Below, one piece after another: positions 1 to 15,316 of a stretch of 64,000 bases of DNA. Position 1 is the first letter of the stretch. Each line of letters starts with the position of its first letter. The stretch is from NCBI RefSeq assembly GCF_000220395.1, contig NW_004086323.1:1-64000 (forward strand). The letters are read 5' to 3'. A program made the position numbers and the translations under genes. The notes under the pieces are model-generated. The model searched no databases. It was given only the letters and a program-made list of their open reading frames with translations, and was not told where the DNA came from. This DNA is from Ichthyophthirius multifiliis. Taxonomy: Eukaryota > Ciliophora > Oligohymenophorea > Hymenostomatida.

Positions 1-649
1 AATTAAAGTATAAAAAATCAAATTCATAATTTGAAATTCGTTAAATTTTTATTTTTATTTTAAAATAAAAAAATAAATATAAAAATTATATTTAAAAAGT
101 TTAATATTATATAAAATATTATTCTAAATACGCCCCTCTAATTAAACTAATAAAAGAAAATTAGATTATATAATTTAAATATTTTATTTTTTTAGAAATA
201 GAACTTTTAAATTAAAAAAATAAATATTTTAGACAAAAAAAAAACGTTTTTTCTATATAGTAATATAAATTGGTATTAATAAAAATTATAAAAAATTATA
301 TAATTTATTAAAACCTTATTATAATATAGTAAATAAAAATGTTCTATAAATATATAAATATATAAATATATATATATATTAATAATTTTTTTTTTATTTA
401 TTAATATATTCTTTCTTTTTTTTTTTTCATTAAAAATAAATGAAAAAATAAAAATAACATGAAAGCAAGTAATAATTTTTTTATTTTACAAATATTAACT
501 TATATATTAATTAAAATATTTTCTATATTTAAATTAAAATATAATCTCTTTAATTTATATTTAATATATAATAACATATACTTCATCCCCATAATATATT
601 AAATTAATAATCATCAAATAGTAAATTTTTAAAATTTATTATAATTGAA
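1..649. other. A/T-rich intergenic DNA at left edge
   Basis: Low-complexity A/T sequence downstream of the minus-strand gene that stops at 650. I see no open frame with protein-like composition, no tRNA-like block and no telomeric repeat. Confidence 0.6.
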
Positions 650-3600
650 TCAGCTTTTTAAATATTATATTTATAAAAATTATAAATTTTATTAAAATAT
701 TTTAAAATTACTCATCATAGTGGTTATATCGTGAATTTTATTAAATGATCTAACATATTATTTTTCATTTACAATTTATTCTTAGAATAGTCTATCTAGT
801 GAATTCAATTAATTAATTACAGAAGCACTTAAACTTTCAAAATAAATATTATCATAATTAAAAAGATCTTTTTAAAGGCAACTTTTTTTGATTAAAATTA
901 AAAATTAAATATTTTTTTTAAAATACTTAGAAAATTCATTAAAATATTATTCAATTTAATTAAAATTGACTTTTTTTATTTTTCTTCATTATTTAAAGGT
1001 TTCATTAAATAAGAAATTAAAAAAGCAAAAACTTCACTTTCTCTACTATAATTATAAAAATGTTCTGAAAGAGAATAAAGAATTCTCGAACTTCTTATAA
1101 AATATTAAATATCATCAAAATTAATGAAAATCTTACATAATTCTAATTTCATACCTTAGTTTAAAGATCCTGTGTAAAATAATTTCTTTTATTCTCTTAT
1201 AATAAGTTTTTTAATAAATTTATCTTTATATTCAAATAATTTATACCATTAAATGGACTCATCTCCACTAAAAAAAACTCTTATATAAGTGTCAGGATTT
1301 TCCGTATTTATTAAGCTTTATGGACTCCCACTAGTTTTATCTATATATATACAGTTTATGTCTAATGTTACTATCCTGAATCTATTTTATTGATTTATTA
1401 TAAACTTCAATAATATTTTTTCACCACTTTTAAATAAATCTGCAAAATCTGTCCTTATATTATATTATTCGTATTCATTTATTATTTTATCTATACTTAA
1501 TGCTGGTTTTTTTCTATCCTTTATATTATATGTATATATATATATATATATACATATATATTTTACTCCTTCTAAAAAAAAACCAATTACAATCGCATCT
1601 TTAGTATTAAGCCAATATACATAAGATATTAAAAGATCGTAATATATATTTTAGGCTATAATTTAATTTTCTCCTTTTATTAGAAATTCCCAGGCGAAAT
1701 TCCATTCTACATAATCCCTTTTTGTTATTTATTAATGTTAGAATAAATTAGAGCCTGTAACTGATAAAATATCTGCTATTTAATAGTTTTCGGGGGGTTT
1801 TTTCTTAAAAGAATTTTACCAAGCCAAATATTTTTCTAAATATAATTTCCTTTCACATAATTATTATATAGCTGCATAACTTAGGCTATCTTTTAGTCCA
1901 TAAACAGGTTTAAGTCCAAATCTTTTCATATCTTCATTATCTATATTTTTTTTTTTAATTTTTTTTTTTTTTTAATTTACAATATTTAAATATATCAGGT
2001 GTTGAATTTTTTAATAATTTTCTATCTATTTTATCATCATCTTCTAAATTTTAAAGGAGGGTTTAAGCAATCTTTATTTTTTTATTTTAATAAAAAATAT
2101 TTAATTAATTTTTTTTTTTTAAAAAAAAAAAATTACGTCTTTTTATTTAACTTCGAAAATTTAGTATTTCAAAGCTTTAGCCTCTATTCTTAAAACTATA
2201 TTAGGAATAGGATTAGGTAATTATTATCCAAAAAAGATTTCTCTTAAAATAAGATAAAGAGTATCATATACATCATATTTATCAAAATAAGTAAGAATAA
2301 GTTTATCTTCAATATCTTATATTGGCATTTTTTTGAATTCTTAAGTTTTTTTAATTTACCCGACTTCTTATTCTACATTAAGTACCCTATAAACTGCTTT
2401 TTTTTACAAAAACTTATCATAAGTAATATAATCGACATCATCTTTATTTAATAATTTTCTTTTTTCTAGGGTGACCATTATATATTCAGGTACATTTTTG
2501 GTTAAACTTCCTATTTATTATAAATTACCAAGACCTGTATATTTAGTGATTTTACGAATAGTTCTCAATACAAGATTGCTTTTGGGATTTATATCAAATT
2601 CTCCTTGTTTATCCTCCATTTCTTTAAAAAGAATATAAAGGAGTTCTCGGTTTCTCAAAATATCTGAATTAGAGGATTTTGCATATACTCCATTTAGTTT
2701 TTATTTATAAACCTTATATGAGGAAATAATGACTCCTTTAATAATTGCTTAGGATGTGTTTTCGTATAAATCAATTAATTATTGCAAAATGATATTGCTT
2801 TTAGATAAAGCTAGTAAAGCGGACAAATCAGAACTTAAAATTTAAATTATTGAGTCCATTAAAGACCTTCTTAGGTCATCTTCCTATATAATTAGGACCA
2901 TATACATTAATTCCCATGTACAGGCCATAATATTTTAGTCTTACCATTTTTTAAATACTAGTTTTAATTAAAAGTCGATGAATTATCGTAAGTTTTTAGA
3001 TTATATAAATTATTCGTTTGGTTTATAAAAAAATCTGGCGTATTACTCAGCACTTTTTTAGTTTAAAAATATGCCCTTTAATAAACTTCCTAATTTCTAA
3101 CTAGAAAAAGATTCTGTTTAATCTTCTTTAGAAGGATTTATGTAATGAAAATTATAGACTTTATATACTTCGATATATTAAAATATTTTCTTTCGTAATT
3201 TTTAGGTTATTGTTTTCTATTCTTCATTATTATTACTATCGTCGTTATTTTCAAATTCATCTATTAATTCAGTGTCTAGTATTCCTTCGTTATCTTCGAA
3301 ACGCATCACTTTCATATATCCTTTCCAATATAAACTTTATTTCGTAGAGGTATATATATTTAAATCTGCAATAAATTCATTTTATTTTAAAATAATATCT
3401 TTTACATTCCAACTATAATTATATATATATATATTATTATTTTTTTTTACCCTTTTTTAATATTCTTTTTTTAACTATGTGAATCAGATTTATAAAAAAT
3501 AAATTCTTTGATAATATTCATTGTTTTTTCTTTTGAAATAGTAATAACATCTTCACTAACCTATTTTATTTATATATATAGATATTTATAATATTTTTTT

Positions 3601-4322
3601 ACAAACTTTGTAAATGCATCTAAAGCAACATCTTTATTTTGAGCAGTAACAAATACTTCACAAAAAATTTCTAAATCTTTAGGATGAGAACTAGCATATG
3701 GAAAAAGTTCACTTTTAAACATAATACCTCCACTTATACTATTAGTGATTTCAATTTCAAAATTTTCATTTGTGAATTTATAATTTAGTAAAATTTCCTT
3801 TATGGCTTCTAAATATAACTCAAATCTGGGTAAATCTATTAACTCTAAAATATGTTTTAGGCCAAAAATTTATGTTTTTTAAAATTAAACGCTTGATATT
3901 CCATATATTCCTTATTTTGAAACTGCATTTTTTCGAAAATGTTTTGCTATATTTTCGAAATTCTAAACCAAATCGTTTTTTAAATTACTTTGTATTAATG
4001 AACGGGATATTGCGCAATAAGGATTTTTCGGTATTTAATTCCCATTTATAGCTTATCGAAGAGCTAAAAGAATTATTCCCTCCATTTTGGTTTTTCGAAG
4101 ATATTCATAAACTAACTTATTTTATTTTTTATATATTTATTATTATGTTTGTTTTTTATATTATTTTACTGTTTCATGATATGATGTATCTTTTTGATCT
4201 AATTTTTCGTCGTCAGTTATTTTTAAACCATCAAAGTTTAAAATAGAGGTTTCGTCCTTTTATGCTTAGGATTTTATTATTGTAAACTTTGATGAGAGTG
4301 ATCTTGAATTATTTTATCTCAT
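650..4322 (-). CDS. Large conserved-looking protein of unknown function (about 1098 aa)
   Basis: I do not recognise the family. The model starts at ATG 4322 and stops at TGA 650-652. Introns lie at 4116-4169, 3561-3602, 3413-3450, 2072-2136, 1941-1980, 1519-1566 and 882-970, all GT...AG and A/T-rich. The exon lengths sum to exactly 1099 codons including the stop, which supports the structure. TAA and TAG are used freely as Gln. The product looks soluble and mostly helical, with no signal peptide or membrane segment. Its N-terminal third (after a disordered first ~50 residues) has stretches such as LRKTKMEGIILLALRQA, and an acidic, Asn-rich linker (ENNDDSNNNEE) follows. The last intron is inferred because it joins two frames that both look coding; without it the frame ends at TGA 805. 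It is divergent from the next gene across a 335-bp gap. A helical-repeat scaffold is possible but unproven. Confidence 0.72.
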
Positions 4323-4657
4323 TTCTTATGTTATATTTATATTAAAGATATCTTTTTTATTTTATTTTTATATATATATATATATTTATTAATAATCTTT
4401 TTCTCACAATCTTTTTTTTCAATTTTTAAATTGTTTTTTAATATAAAATATGTAGTTTTTAGAAAATAAAATAAAGTTTTTTGAATTTATTATTTTACCT
4501 GAAGAAATTCGGATAGATTAATATTTCAGAAGCAATATAAATACATAATTAATTAAAGTTAGTATTTTACAAAATAAAAAAAAAAAGAATATTTATCATA
4601 AAAAAATAGAATGAAAATATAATAAAACCATAATAATTAATACTTTCATTAAAAATA
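4323..4657. other. Short divergent intergenic region
   Basis: A 335-bp A/T-rich gap between two divergently transcribed genes, so it probably holds both promoters. Nothing more specific than A/T tracts can be identified. Confidence 0.5.
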
Positions 4658-6258
4658 ATGAATATAGACAAACCAGAAAATATGAAATAATATTTTTTTT
4701 ATATGATAAAAATTTGCTAAATATATATTGATAAATAAAATTTTAATAGTTTTATAAAACATTATAATAAATGCGAATTTGAACTTTTAAAAAAATAGGA
4801 AACTGAAAAAAGTGAAATTATTAATCTTTTCTTGATTTTACTATATTTAAAAATGATAAAATATTTAATTTTAAAGTCTGATTATGATAATATAAAAGGT
4901 TTAGAGTAATACATTTTATAACTGGCTGAAAATTTAAATAATAATGATATTTTTATAAATTGGATTAAGTTTAGGGTCTTAGGAGGATTTGCATATTTAA
5001 CTAAAAAAGAGAAGAAAGAGAATATTTTTTAGTTTGAATATTGTATAAATTTATATAATAATTTTTTAAAATAAAATGCGAATGAAAATGATTGTTTAAT
5101 TTATATTTATTTTAATATTTAACTAATTAAATTTGCAAGAAAAAAAGAAGAAGAATAAGAATAAAATGATGAGCAAAAATATATAAAATAATATTAGATT
5201 GAAAAGGAGATTTTATAGACTTAAAATTTTATATAAAGTTAAATTAAAGATGAAAATTTTAAGAAAAAATTCTTAAATAAATTAAAAAAATTATCAAAAA
5301 AAAAAGAAGATTAAATCTCCAATAGAAGAAGGCTTTTTAAATAAAGAAAAAATACTTAAAGTTGTGAAAAATTAGAAAATTATGCGAAAAATTAAAAAAA
5401 AAGTGAAACCTAAAGTTCGACAAAAACCAGTATTCATACTTTTTTTAAAAAATAAGAAAAATATAGCGAAGCATCACTAAAAGAATAAACAAATAAATAA
5501 ATTTTTAATAATATTATGAAAATAAATAAAAATAATGTTTATTCACTAAATGAAATAAAAACTTAATTTATTGCAAATATAAACGGCAAAAGTAATGATT
5601 CTTAAATAAAATAATAATAAAAAGATTTCTTAATTAACGAAAAGAAAAGAAATTATAATTTCAAACAAAAACAATCTCCTTATTTTAAAATTTAATTAAG
5701 CTAAAATCAGAAATCAAATACTTAATTAAATTATCAAGAAAATAAAAGTTCATAATAAAATTTACAAAATCCTAATATTTCTGAATACTTTAACTTAAGC
5801 TCAAGAAAAAAGAAAATCATAGCAAAAAAATAAGGAATTTAATTGATTCCTAATTAGGAAGAAAAAAGTTTTAATAATATTTATTAATTTTAGAATGTAT
5901 TTTCAGAAGAAGAAACATAATAATCTTTATCTAAAAGTAATTTAGTATAAAGAATATAAAAAAAAAATGAAATATAGTTTAAGAATATTGATAGTATTTT
6001 ATAATGGGAAATTTCTAAAGCGAAAAAATAGAAAAAATATTAGTTAGAATTTTTAGATGGGATATAAAAATATGATTATTAAAGTCTAAAAGTTAAACTA
6101 AAATAACGTAAAAATATTATAGAAAATAAAAACAATAAATAAAATTTTGAAAAAGAAAAATTGTAAAAAAAATAATAATAATAAGAAGAAAAAATACAAG
6201 AAAAGTTTAGTGGTTAAAAGCAAAATTTAAATAATTTTAATAATAATGATAATAATAA

Positions 6259-6307
<49 letters not shown>

Positions 6308-9300
6308 TATTTATATTATTATAATAATGATAATTTAACTAATGATATTGATTTTAATTGTAATATAAATTAGAATATAAAATAAGAAACTGAAATACAT
6401 TAATAAAAAAAAGAAGTAGCCGCTTTTAAAATATAATCAGCTTTTCACTTAATAAAATTAAAAAAGTAAATAAAAGAAAATTTAAATATTTAATAAGATT
6501 AAGATTATCATTAAAATAATGAAAACTAAAACATTGAAAAAAATATTAATGAAATTCAAAGGATAATGGATGAAATAGGTATACCTTCACCCACTTCTTC
6601 TTAATAAATATCAAGTAAAAGCTCTAGTTAAATTCAAAATTAAATTACTAAAAAAAATACTCTTTTTATTCATAATAAATAGAATTCTTTTGTTATTGAT
6701 TCTAATAAAAAGTCTATATTTTCTAAATAAACACACCAAATCCAAAATATGAAAAAAAAAGATTAATTAGAATGTTTTTACTTTTTAAAATATTAATATA
6801 TATTATATAAATATTTTTATTTTTAGAAAGTTTTAGTGATATTGAATTTAATACTTCTTTTACAGCAGTGATTAAAATGGAACATTCTCTTTCTAAAGAT
6901 TTAAACTAAAATAATATAGAAAAATAACATTATTAGTAATAATAATAAATAAAAAAAGAAGATAACTCTTAATCAAATTTATTAAATTCTATTATTGGAG
7001 TTGCTTAGTTAAAAATTAATTCTAATAATTTTTTTAATTTGAAGAAATCAATTTAGGTTTAATAGTCTGTTTTTTCAAATCATGATTATTTATATAGTTA
7101 ATTGAAATAAATGTATGTACCTGTTTTTACTTTTTCGACTTTTAGAATGGGGAAATATTAATATTGGAAAGCTAATTTTATTAAATACTCATCTATTAAT
7201 TAATATTTATAGATTAATTTTAGTAGTTAAGATAATTGGTTTTATAAGATGGTTATTTCTGTGAAACAAATAAATGAAATTAAAGAAGAAAATAATTTTA
7301 TTACTGTTTGGCCAATTATTTTAAATTATTTAAAGGAATATATGTAATATAAATAAATTGATATGAGACCTTAAGAAAAAATAGATGAAATATAAAAGAT
7401 TTAAGATTTTGGAATTTCTGAGATTTTAAAAGAATAATAAGTTGAAACTATTTAATAATAAAAAATTAATGAAAAAAAATAAGAAAAAAAAAAAAATCTC
7501 AATAAAAAAAGAAGCTCCTCTATTTCTTCTTTAATAAGATAAACAAAAGGATTTGATGAAATTTAAGATAATACGGAACATAATAGAGATATGGTTTTTA
7601 AGTTTTTTCTTGGACTTTCATAAAAAAATGCTTATTTACCAACTTTAAAAGATGCTGAAGCTGCGGCAGAAATTAAATATATTTTCGAAATTTTATTATA
7701 TAGGTTTTTTTTTTTTTGATTTAAAAATTATTTTTTTAAATAAACAGTTTTTTTATTTTTTTTTTAAAAAAAATTAATTTAGATATATGTTTGAAATATA
7801 AAAATGTACAGGAAAAATCCTTAAATTAAAAAAAATTCAAGTACATAAAGATTTAAGATTATTGTGAAAAAAATATAAAAATTAGAACATGATTTATAAA
7901 ACAAAAAGAAATTAAACCCATAAAAAGTGAATTTTTATGGAATATCTTAAGTTGACAGGATTATAAATAGCAAAGTTACATAAAGAAATTTAGTAAATAT
8001 AATCTAAAACAATGTAATAAAACTTCCTGAAAAACAAGAGACTTATTTCTAATAAATATGGAGATATAGATATAATAATAACCCATGTATAATATGTTCT
8101 TTTATAAGAAAATTAAGGAAACCTTTATAATATTTTTTTATTTCTATTGGACTATAATATATAGGTGGTTAGGAAAAATTTGGAGTTAAATAAATAAAGG
8201 AAGATAATTAATCTAGATCTTTTTTTCAAAAAGAAAACTTTTAGTTAGTTTTAGAAGTACATAAATTAAAAAAATAGAAAATTGTGAAAGATTTAGAGTA
8301 GGTTTTGTAGGAAAAATAATAAAGAGAAAAAATGTACTTATAATAATTCGATTAAATTAATTTAGAGAATACTCCAAAAGATAGTTCTGGGACTATAATT
8401 AATAATAATAATAGATAAAATCAACTTTTTGGAACTGTTTAGTAGATTTAATTATTAGGGTCAGGAAAAGTCTATTAAAATGATAAATAGAAAGTTTAAA
8501 AAAACTTTAAAATTGATGAATTGAAGATATTTTTATGCTACGAACTTAATAATATTATAAGAAGAATTATTTTTAATTAAAAATTACCAAAAGGATTTAT
8601 TTTTTAAACTATTTAAATTTTAAAAAGAAGGATAGATATTCATGATAATAATATTTTTTTGAAAATGTGCGTTTTAAATAAAAATATAATATTATATTTT
8701 TTTTTAAAAAAAAAAAAAAAAAAAAGTGATAAAAATGACATAAAAACAAAATTAAAAATACATGAACCAATTTTGTTAAGAAAATAAAGTATAGAGGAAA
8801 ATAAATAAAGGCTTTTATACGAAAAATTATTTGAGGTTTCTTTTGAAAAACTTTATAAAAATAATTTCAAAGAAAAAAAATTACAAGTAAAGGAAAATAA
8901 TAATGGTACAACTTAAAATACAGCAGAAAAGAGTGAAAGTGAATATGATGGAGATAATTCTATATATCTTAATAATATATGTAATGTGAGAGAAATAGAT
9001 GATAATATTGATAAAAATAATTTAAATTTAAATAATGATAATATAAATAATAATGACAAAGTTTAAAAAATCGAAAAAATAAATAGCTTTTGTTCCTATG
9101 AAATTCATTATAAATGCACTTGTAAAGTAGAATCGAGTAAGGATTATATTTTTTTAAGGTATATAGTATATGGTGAATAGCATTTTATTAAAATGACTTT
9201 ACATACAAATTAATAAACGGAAGAAATTCCTTATAATTATTAACATTTAGACATATTTATATATTCACCTTTTTTGAGAATTAGAAAGTCTTTTTAAACT

Positions 9301-11714
9301 CAGAAGTTGAAGGCAATTTAGATGTACTATTTATTTAGGAAGAAAATAAAAGAAAATAAAGAAAAAAATTATTCTGTTTGTTAAATTATTTCTTGTCAAA
9401 AAAATAGGATTTTTAAAGATTTTGGATATAATATGTAGGTTATTTGCAAAAGAAAATCTATGTGTGAGTTATTATCAAAAACTGAAAAAATAGTAACGAA
9501 TATTAGCGAATTACCGTCTTTTTAAATCCTTAAACTTTTACTTTTGAAAAATAGTAGGGAAATGGAAACTTATAGGTCGTCTAAAAGATTTTCTATTGTA
9601 GATAATATTTAACATTTTGGAAAAATATTAATTTCTATGACTATTTATAATGATTTTGAACATCTTATTTATACTCTTGAGTTTTAAGATTTTGTTTAAA
9701 AATATAAAATGTATAAAATCGCCATCAATGAAAATGATTTGGCTGATCTTTTTGGAATGAGACTGTATTCTACAGATTCTAATGAAGTTTATATTAAAGC
9801 CATAAGACGTATTTGTTATCATATTAGATTTGAATAAATGAATATTTATAAAGTTTTTTTGTTTTAAAAAGAATAAACTAAAATATATATATTTTTATTT
9901 ATTTTAGGTTCCTTTTTTTTATTTTAGAGAAGAATTATATAGGAAAGGGTTATAAATGAAACCTATAAATTTAGTAAATAGAGAAAGAAAAGGGGAATTT
10001 AATGATTCTTATAGAAGATATTATAATAAAGTAGTTAAAAATACATTCGAGAAGGAGAATTTAAATTAACACAAAAAAAAATATTTAATAGATGCTCAAA
10101 GGAAAAATTCGCGTGTAATTTTTCATAAAAGCTACAAGCATTGCTCTGAATTTTGCATTTTTACAATCTATAAAAACCTTTAAATATGTGATTTATGGAT
10201 GATGTCTATATATGTGCCGAAAACTTGTAGAAAAATAATGGGATATATATAAAGTAGGGATATTTAGACTATTTAATTTTCTAATATTTTGAAAGATATG
10301 GTACTTTTTTAACTATATGATAATGGTAAACCGTTTAAAAATTATACGCAATTCCTTATTTAGGCAAATAAAACTTTATCTACGTTTAATCCTTAAAATT
10401 TAAACGAATATAAGACTAACTTTTTGAATGAATAAATTAAAAAACTGAGTAAAGGAGAATAATTTTTTAATAATGACGAAAAAATTATAAATAACAATAA
10501 TATAACATTAAATAGACCTAAATAAATTACAGCGGAAACACCAGTTTTTTCTAATGCTTTTTTCGAAAATAGTAATACTTTTTAAAATAAGGCGGATCCA
10601 GATATAGATTCACCTCCTGAAGCTCAAATTCCAGAAAATATATTGAAAAATCATTTGAAAAGATATAAAACTTAATGCTTTTTGAATTAATAAGAAGAAT
10701 TGTAATCTGATTTTAGTATGAAAATTATTATGATAGAGAAATTCTAATAAATAACTTCTATATTAGGGAAAGCATATAAATAGTCATATATACATTCTCC
10801 TAGATTATCTCATTTAGCTTAGTTTGTGGAAATTCGTTTATGGGAAGGTATATATATATGTATATTATTTTCTTTAAATAATAATATAAAAAGATATTAC
10901 ATCGAAAATGGAATTGCATTAAAGAGGATAAGCTTATATTATGAAATTTGGTAATATAGGAGTTCCTATGTAGGAATTTGTACTTTCTACATAAATAACA
11001 AGTGATAAGGGTTAGGATATTTTTGTGGAATATTTTATAGGCAAATAGGATGGTGTAGAACCTAAAATTATAGTACAAAATTTCGAAGAGATTTCATATA
11101 CAGCTTCTTTGTCTTATTATATTTATTTAAGATTCTATTTTTTTAATAAGGTTGGGATAATTCATAAAAAAATTAATTTGAGGGAACTGTTAAATCTTTT
11201 TATTGCAGATGGATACTATAAATATTAGACTAACTATATGCATTCAAAACTTTATTTATAGGATTTATAGTAATTGTGTGATTTTGTTAGTTATAAATTG
11301 AGAACGGGGAGTTATGATACTCTTCTAAATGTAAATTAAATGCATTTTAAAAAGTTTGGGCTGGATAATTATTCGAGAAAAACTATTGAAACTTTAGTTA
11401 AGGAATAGGAGGATAGCGATGATGGGATTTTCGAAAAATTTGTGTTTGGGTATAAACCTTTTAAAGTAGTAAAAATTTATATTTAAAGAGCAAAAAGATA
11501 ATTCAAGTTTTTAATTTATTAACCTAAAAACTAACATACTTTTAGGAAAGTATATAGTATTTAGGAAATTAGTATGTAGATTCCTTTCTTGTAGTAGTAT
11601 CTTAAGTTTGGGTTATTTAGGGAAATTGCTAGAAAAGCACTAAAATTATTATATAATTAGTTAAATTTCCTTTATAGTAATGATATAATGAAATTAAAGA
11701 AAAAAAAATTGTGA
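4658..11714 (+). CDS. Giant protein of unknown function (about 2227 aa) with Asn/Gln-rich middle
   Basis: No family recognised. The start is ATG 4658 and the stop is TGA 11712-11714. Proposed introns are 6774-6826, 7704-7782, 7806-7885, 8667-8726, 9853-9907 and 10848-10893. The seven exons add to exactly 2228 codons including the stop, a strong sign of one gene rather than several. The third intron is the least certain: 7841-7908 also keeps the frame, and without it the frame ends at TGA 7865-7867. The N-terminal ~190 residues look helical (possibly TPR-like). Residues ~200-800 are low complexity (K/N/Q/E), including a poly-Asn run coded by AAT repeats near 6240-6308. The C-terminal ~1400 residues look globular, with normal hydrophobic and Cys content. 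No signal peptide or membrane segment is seen. A cytoskeletal, ciliary or scaffold role is only a guess. Confidence 0.7.
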
Positions 11715-11892
11715 ATAAATATATATTATTTATAATTTCATATGGATTTATATTTTTTAATTTAATTTTATAATTTATATATATATTTTTTAATGTTAAT
11801 ATTTTTTTATATAAATTATAAAAAATAAAATTTATAATTAATTTAATAAAATATTAAACACAACTTTAGAAAAATAGTAAATAAACTAAAAA

Positions 11893-12518
11893 ATGGGAAA
11901 TAATCTTGGTTGTGATACAGTTTAGGATTATAATACTGAAATAGATAAATAACTATAAAATGATTATGTATTTTTAAAAGAATAAAATGATCCTTGTTTT
12001 GGCGATATTCGTAAAAAAATAAAATAAAATAAAAAAACTCATATATAAAAAAAATTAGTATTATATAAAGAAAAGAAGAATTAATAAAATAAATTATTTA
12101 TTAAATCTATTTGGAGTAATTCTGAAGAAGATTAAAAAAAAATATTATAATAGTGTAATCGAAGAATATAATACTAGCATCCGAACATTTTATAAATGAT
12201 TGGATACAAAAAAAATTCAGAAACTTAAATATGTGGAGACTACTAAAAAATTTAATGTTATTTTGAATATTTACCTTTTAATTTAGAAAAAGAAATAAAA
12301 AAAAGAAATGATTAATAAAATTATTTTAAAGAATCTGAAATTTGGTATATTTTAGATTCAATTGTAAACGCATGTATATTTTTTGAATAAAATAAAATAT
12401 TTAATGGAGATTTAAGACCAATAAATATATTATTAACAAAATAAGGACTAGTAAAAATTGCAGATAATGGTATATTAAATTCTAATAAAAATGGTAAAAT
12501 AATATATTTGTAAATAAA

Positions 12519-12556
<38 letters not shown>

Positions 12557-13335
12557 AATATTTAAAAATAATAATATATTAATATTTAAAAAAAATTATA
12601 TTTAAATACATATATATTTATTTTCATATATATTAATATATACATATATAAATGTTTTTTTATTTACATATAATTTTTTTTTTATATATAATTAAAGGCT
12701 ATATTAAAGCTTTTTAAAATAATGAATATTCTTATTTATCTCCTATATTAATGAATGCATTAAATAATTAAGAATTAAAACCTGTTCATAATGTTTATAA
12801 ATCAGATGTTTTTTCATTAGGAATGACAATTCTTGAATGTTGTTTACTTTCTTAGTTATTGACTAAATGTTATTGTTTTGATACTTATTATATAAATTAA
12901 AATAGTATTTTTTAATAAATAAAAATTGCTTAATAAAAATATTCAGTTTTTCTTATCAATTTAATATCAGAAATGGTTAGCTTCGATGAAAAATAAAGAC
13001 CTTCTTTTTATGAAATTTAATCAATTCTAACACCATATAAAATATAAATTTAAAATTTTTAGGATTTTAATGAAGAATATTCAACATTTTAATCTAATTT
13101 ATATAATTCTAATATTTAACTATTAAATTAAAGTGGAATAATGTAATTATAATAATAATAAAAATAATATCCAATATAAAGTTAAGGTTCTTTTGTATAA
13201 TAAAATTAAGGAATTCATTTATAAAATTAATCTTTTTAATAAATCAGACAATAAGTTAAACAATAAACAATTATCCCTATATAATATTTGATTACAAAAT
13301 AGAACAATTGCATTAATTAAAACAATAATATTAAT

Positions 13336-13389
<54 letters not shown>

Positions 13390-13632
13390 CATATTTATGA
13401 ATCTTTTAATCCAACTACAAATATTGTAAATTCTTAAAATTTTAATAGCTAAACTCCTATTTAGGAAACTTTTTAAAATAATTTTTAAGTAATAAATTTA
13501 TCTAATAATGGATATTAAGGGTTAGAAGAATCTGAAGTATAGTTCAATGTTGATGATCATTTAGCTTGTTAAAACTTTAATGATATAGATAATTTATAAG
13601 GAAATATAAGTAATGATTTCAGAAATTAATGA
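11893..13632 (+). CDS. Divergent protein-kinase-like protein with Asn/Gln-rich tail (511 aa)
   Basis: Two exons (11893-12493 and 12698-13632) with a 204-bp A/T intron give exactly 512 codons including TGA. The protein starts MGNNLGCD, a plausible N-myristoylation start. Residues ~60-330 follow the kinase fold: a candidate beta-3 Lys in LFIKSIW, a catalytic-loop equivalent FNGDLRPINILL, a metal-loop equivalent IADNGI, an SYLSP motif in the APE position and DVFSLGMTILE for helix F. Compared with active kinases, HRD is NGD, the usual catalytic-loop Lys is Arg, and DFG is DNG. The key Asp and Asn residues remain, so it may be weakly active or a pseudokinase. The tail is Gln/Asn-rich, with a poly-Asn run at about 13336-13388. 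The substrate cannot be inferred. Confidence 0.8.
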
Positions 13633-14105
13633 TTTTTTTTTTTTTATATTCTAAAAATTATTATTTATTATATATGTAATTATGATATATTTTTTTTATA
13701 TTGTTTTTATTTTATTTATTGTAAATACTATTATTTAATAAATAATTGTTTAAAAAATATTATTATAAAAAAATAAAAAAATTATTAATTGTTTATAATA
13801 GTTTTTTATATAATAAATTTTTACATAATTGTATATAAATAAAAAATTAATTAATTTTAATTTACCTTCCTATTTTTAATTTTTTCTTTTTTTTATTTTA
13901 TTGAATTATAATTTTATAAAAAATAAAAAATATATAATAAAAACATACTATTTATATTTGAAAAATTATTATTAAAAATTAAATTTGCTTTTTTAATTAT
14001 TATTAAAATTTTCAATATATAAAAGAAAAATAGAAAATAACTAAATTAAATTATAGACAACATTATAAAAAATCACTTAAATTATTTTTTTAACTAAAAA
14101 AAAAA
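13633..14105. other. A/T-rich intergenic DNA
   Basis: Low-complexity spacer between two plus-strand genes. It should hold the 3' end signals of the kinase-like gene and the promoter of the Sua5 gene; no motif can be singled out. Confidence 0.5.

Positions 14106-15316
<1,211 letters not shown>

Noticed and set aside
7804..7935. Overlapping second gene starting inside the giant protein gene
   Set aside because: An intron here joins both halves with whole-codon total length, and there is no intergenic gap for a separate promoter.
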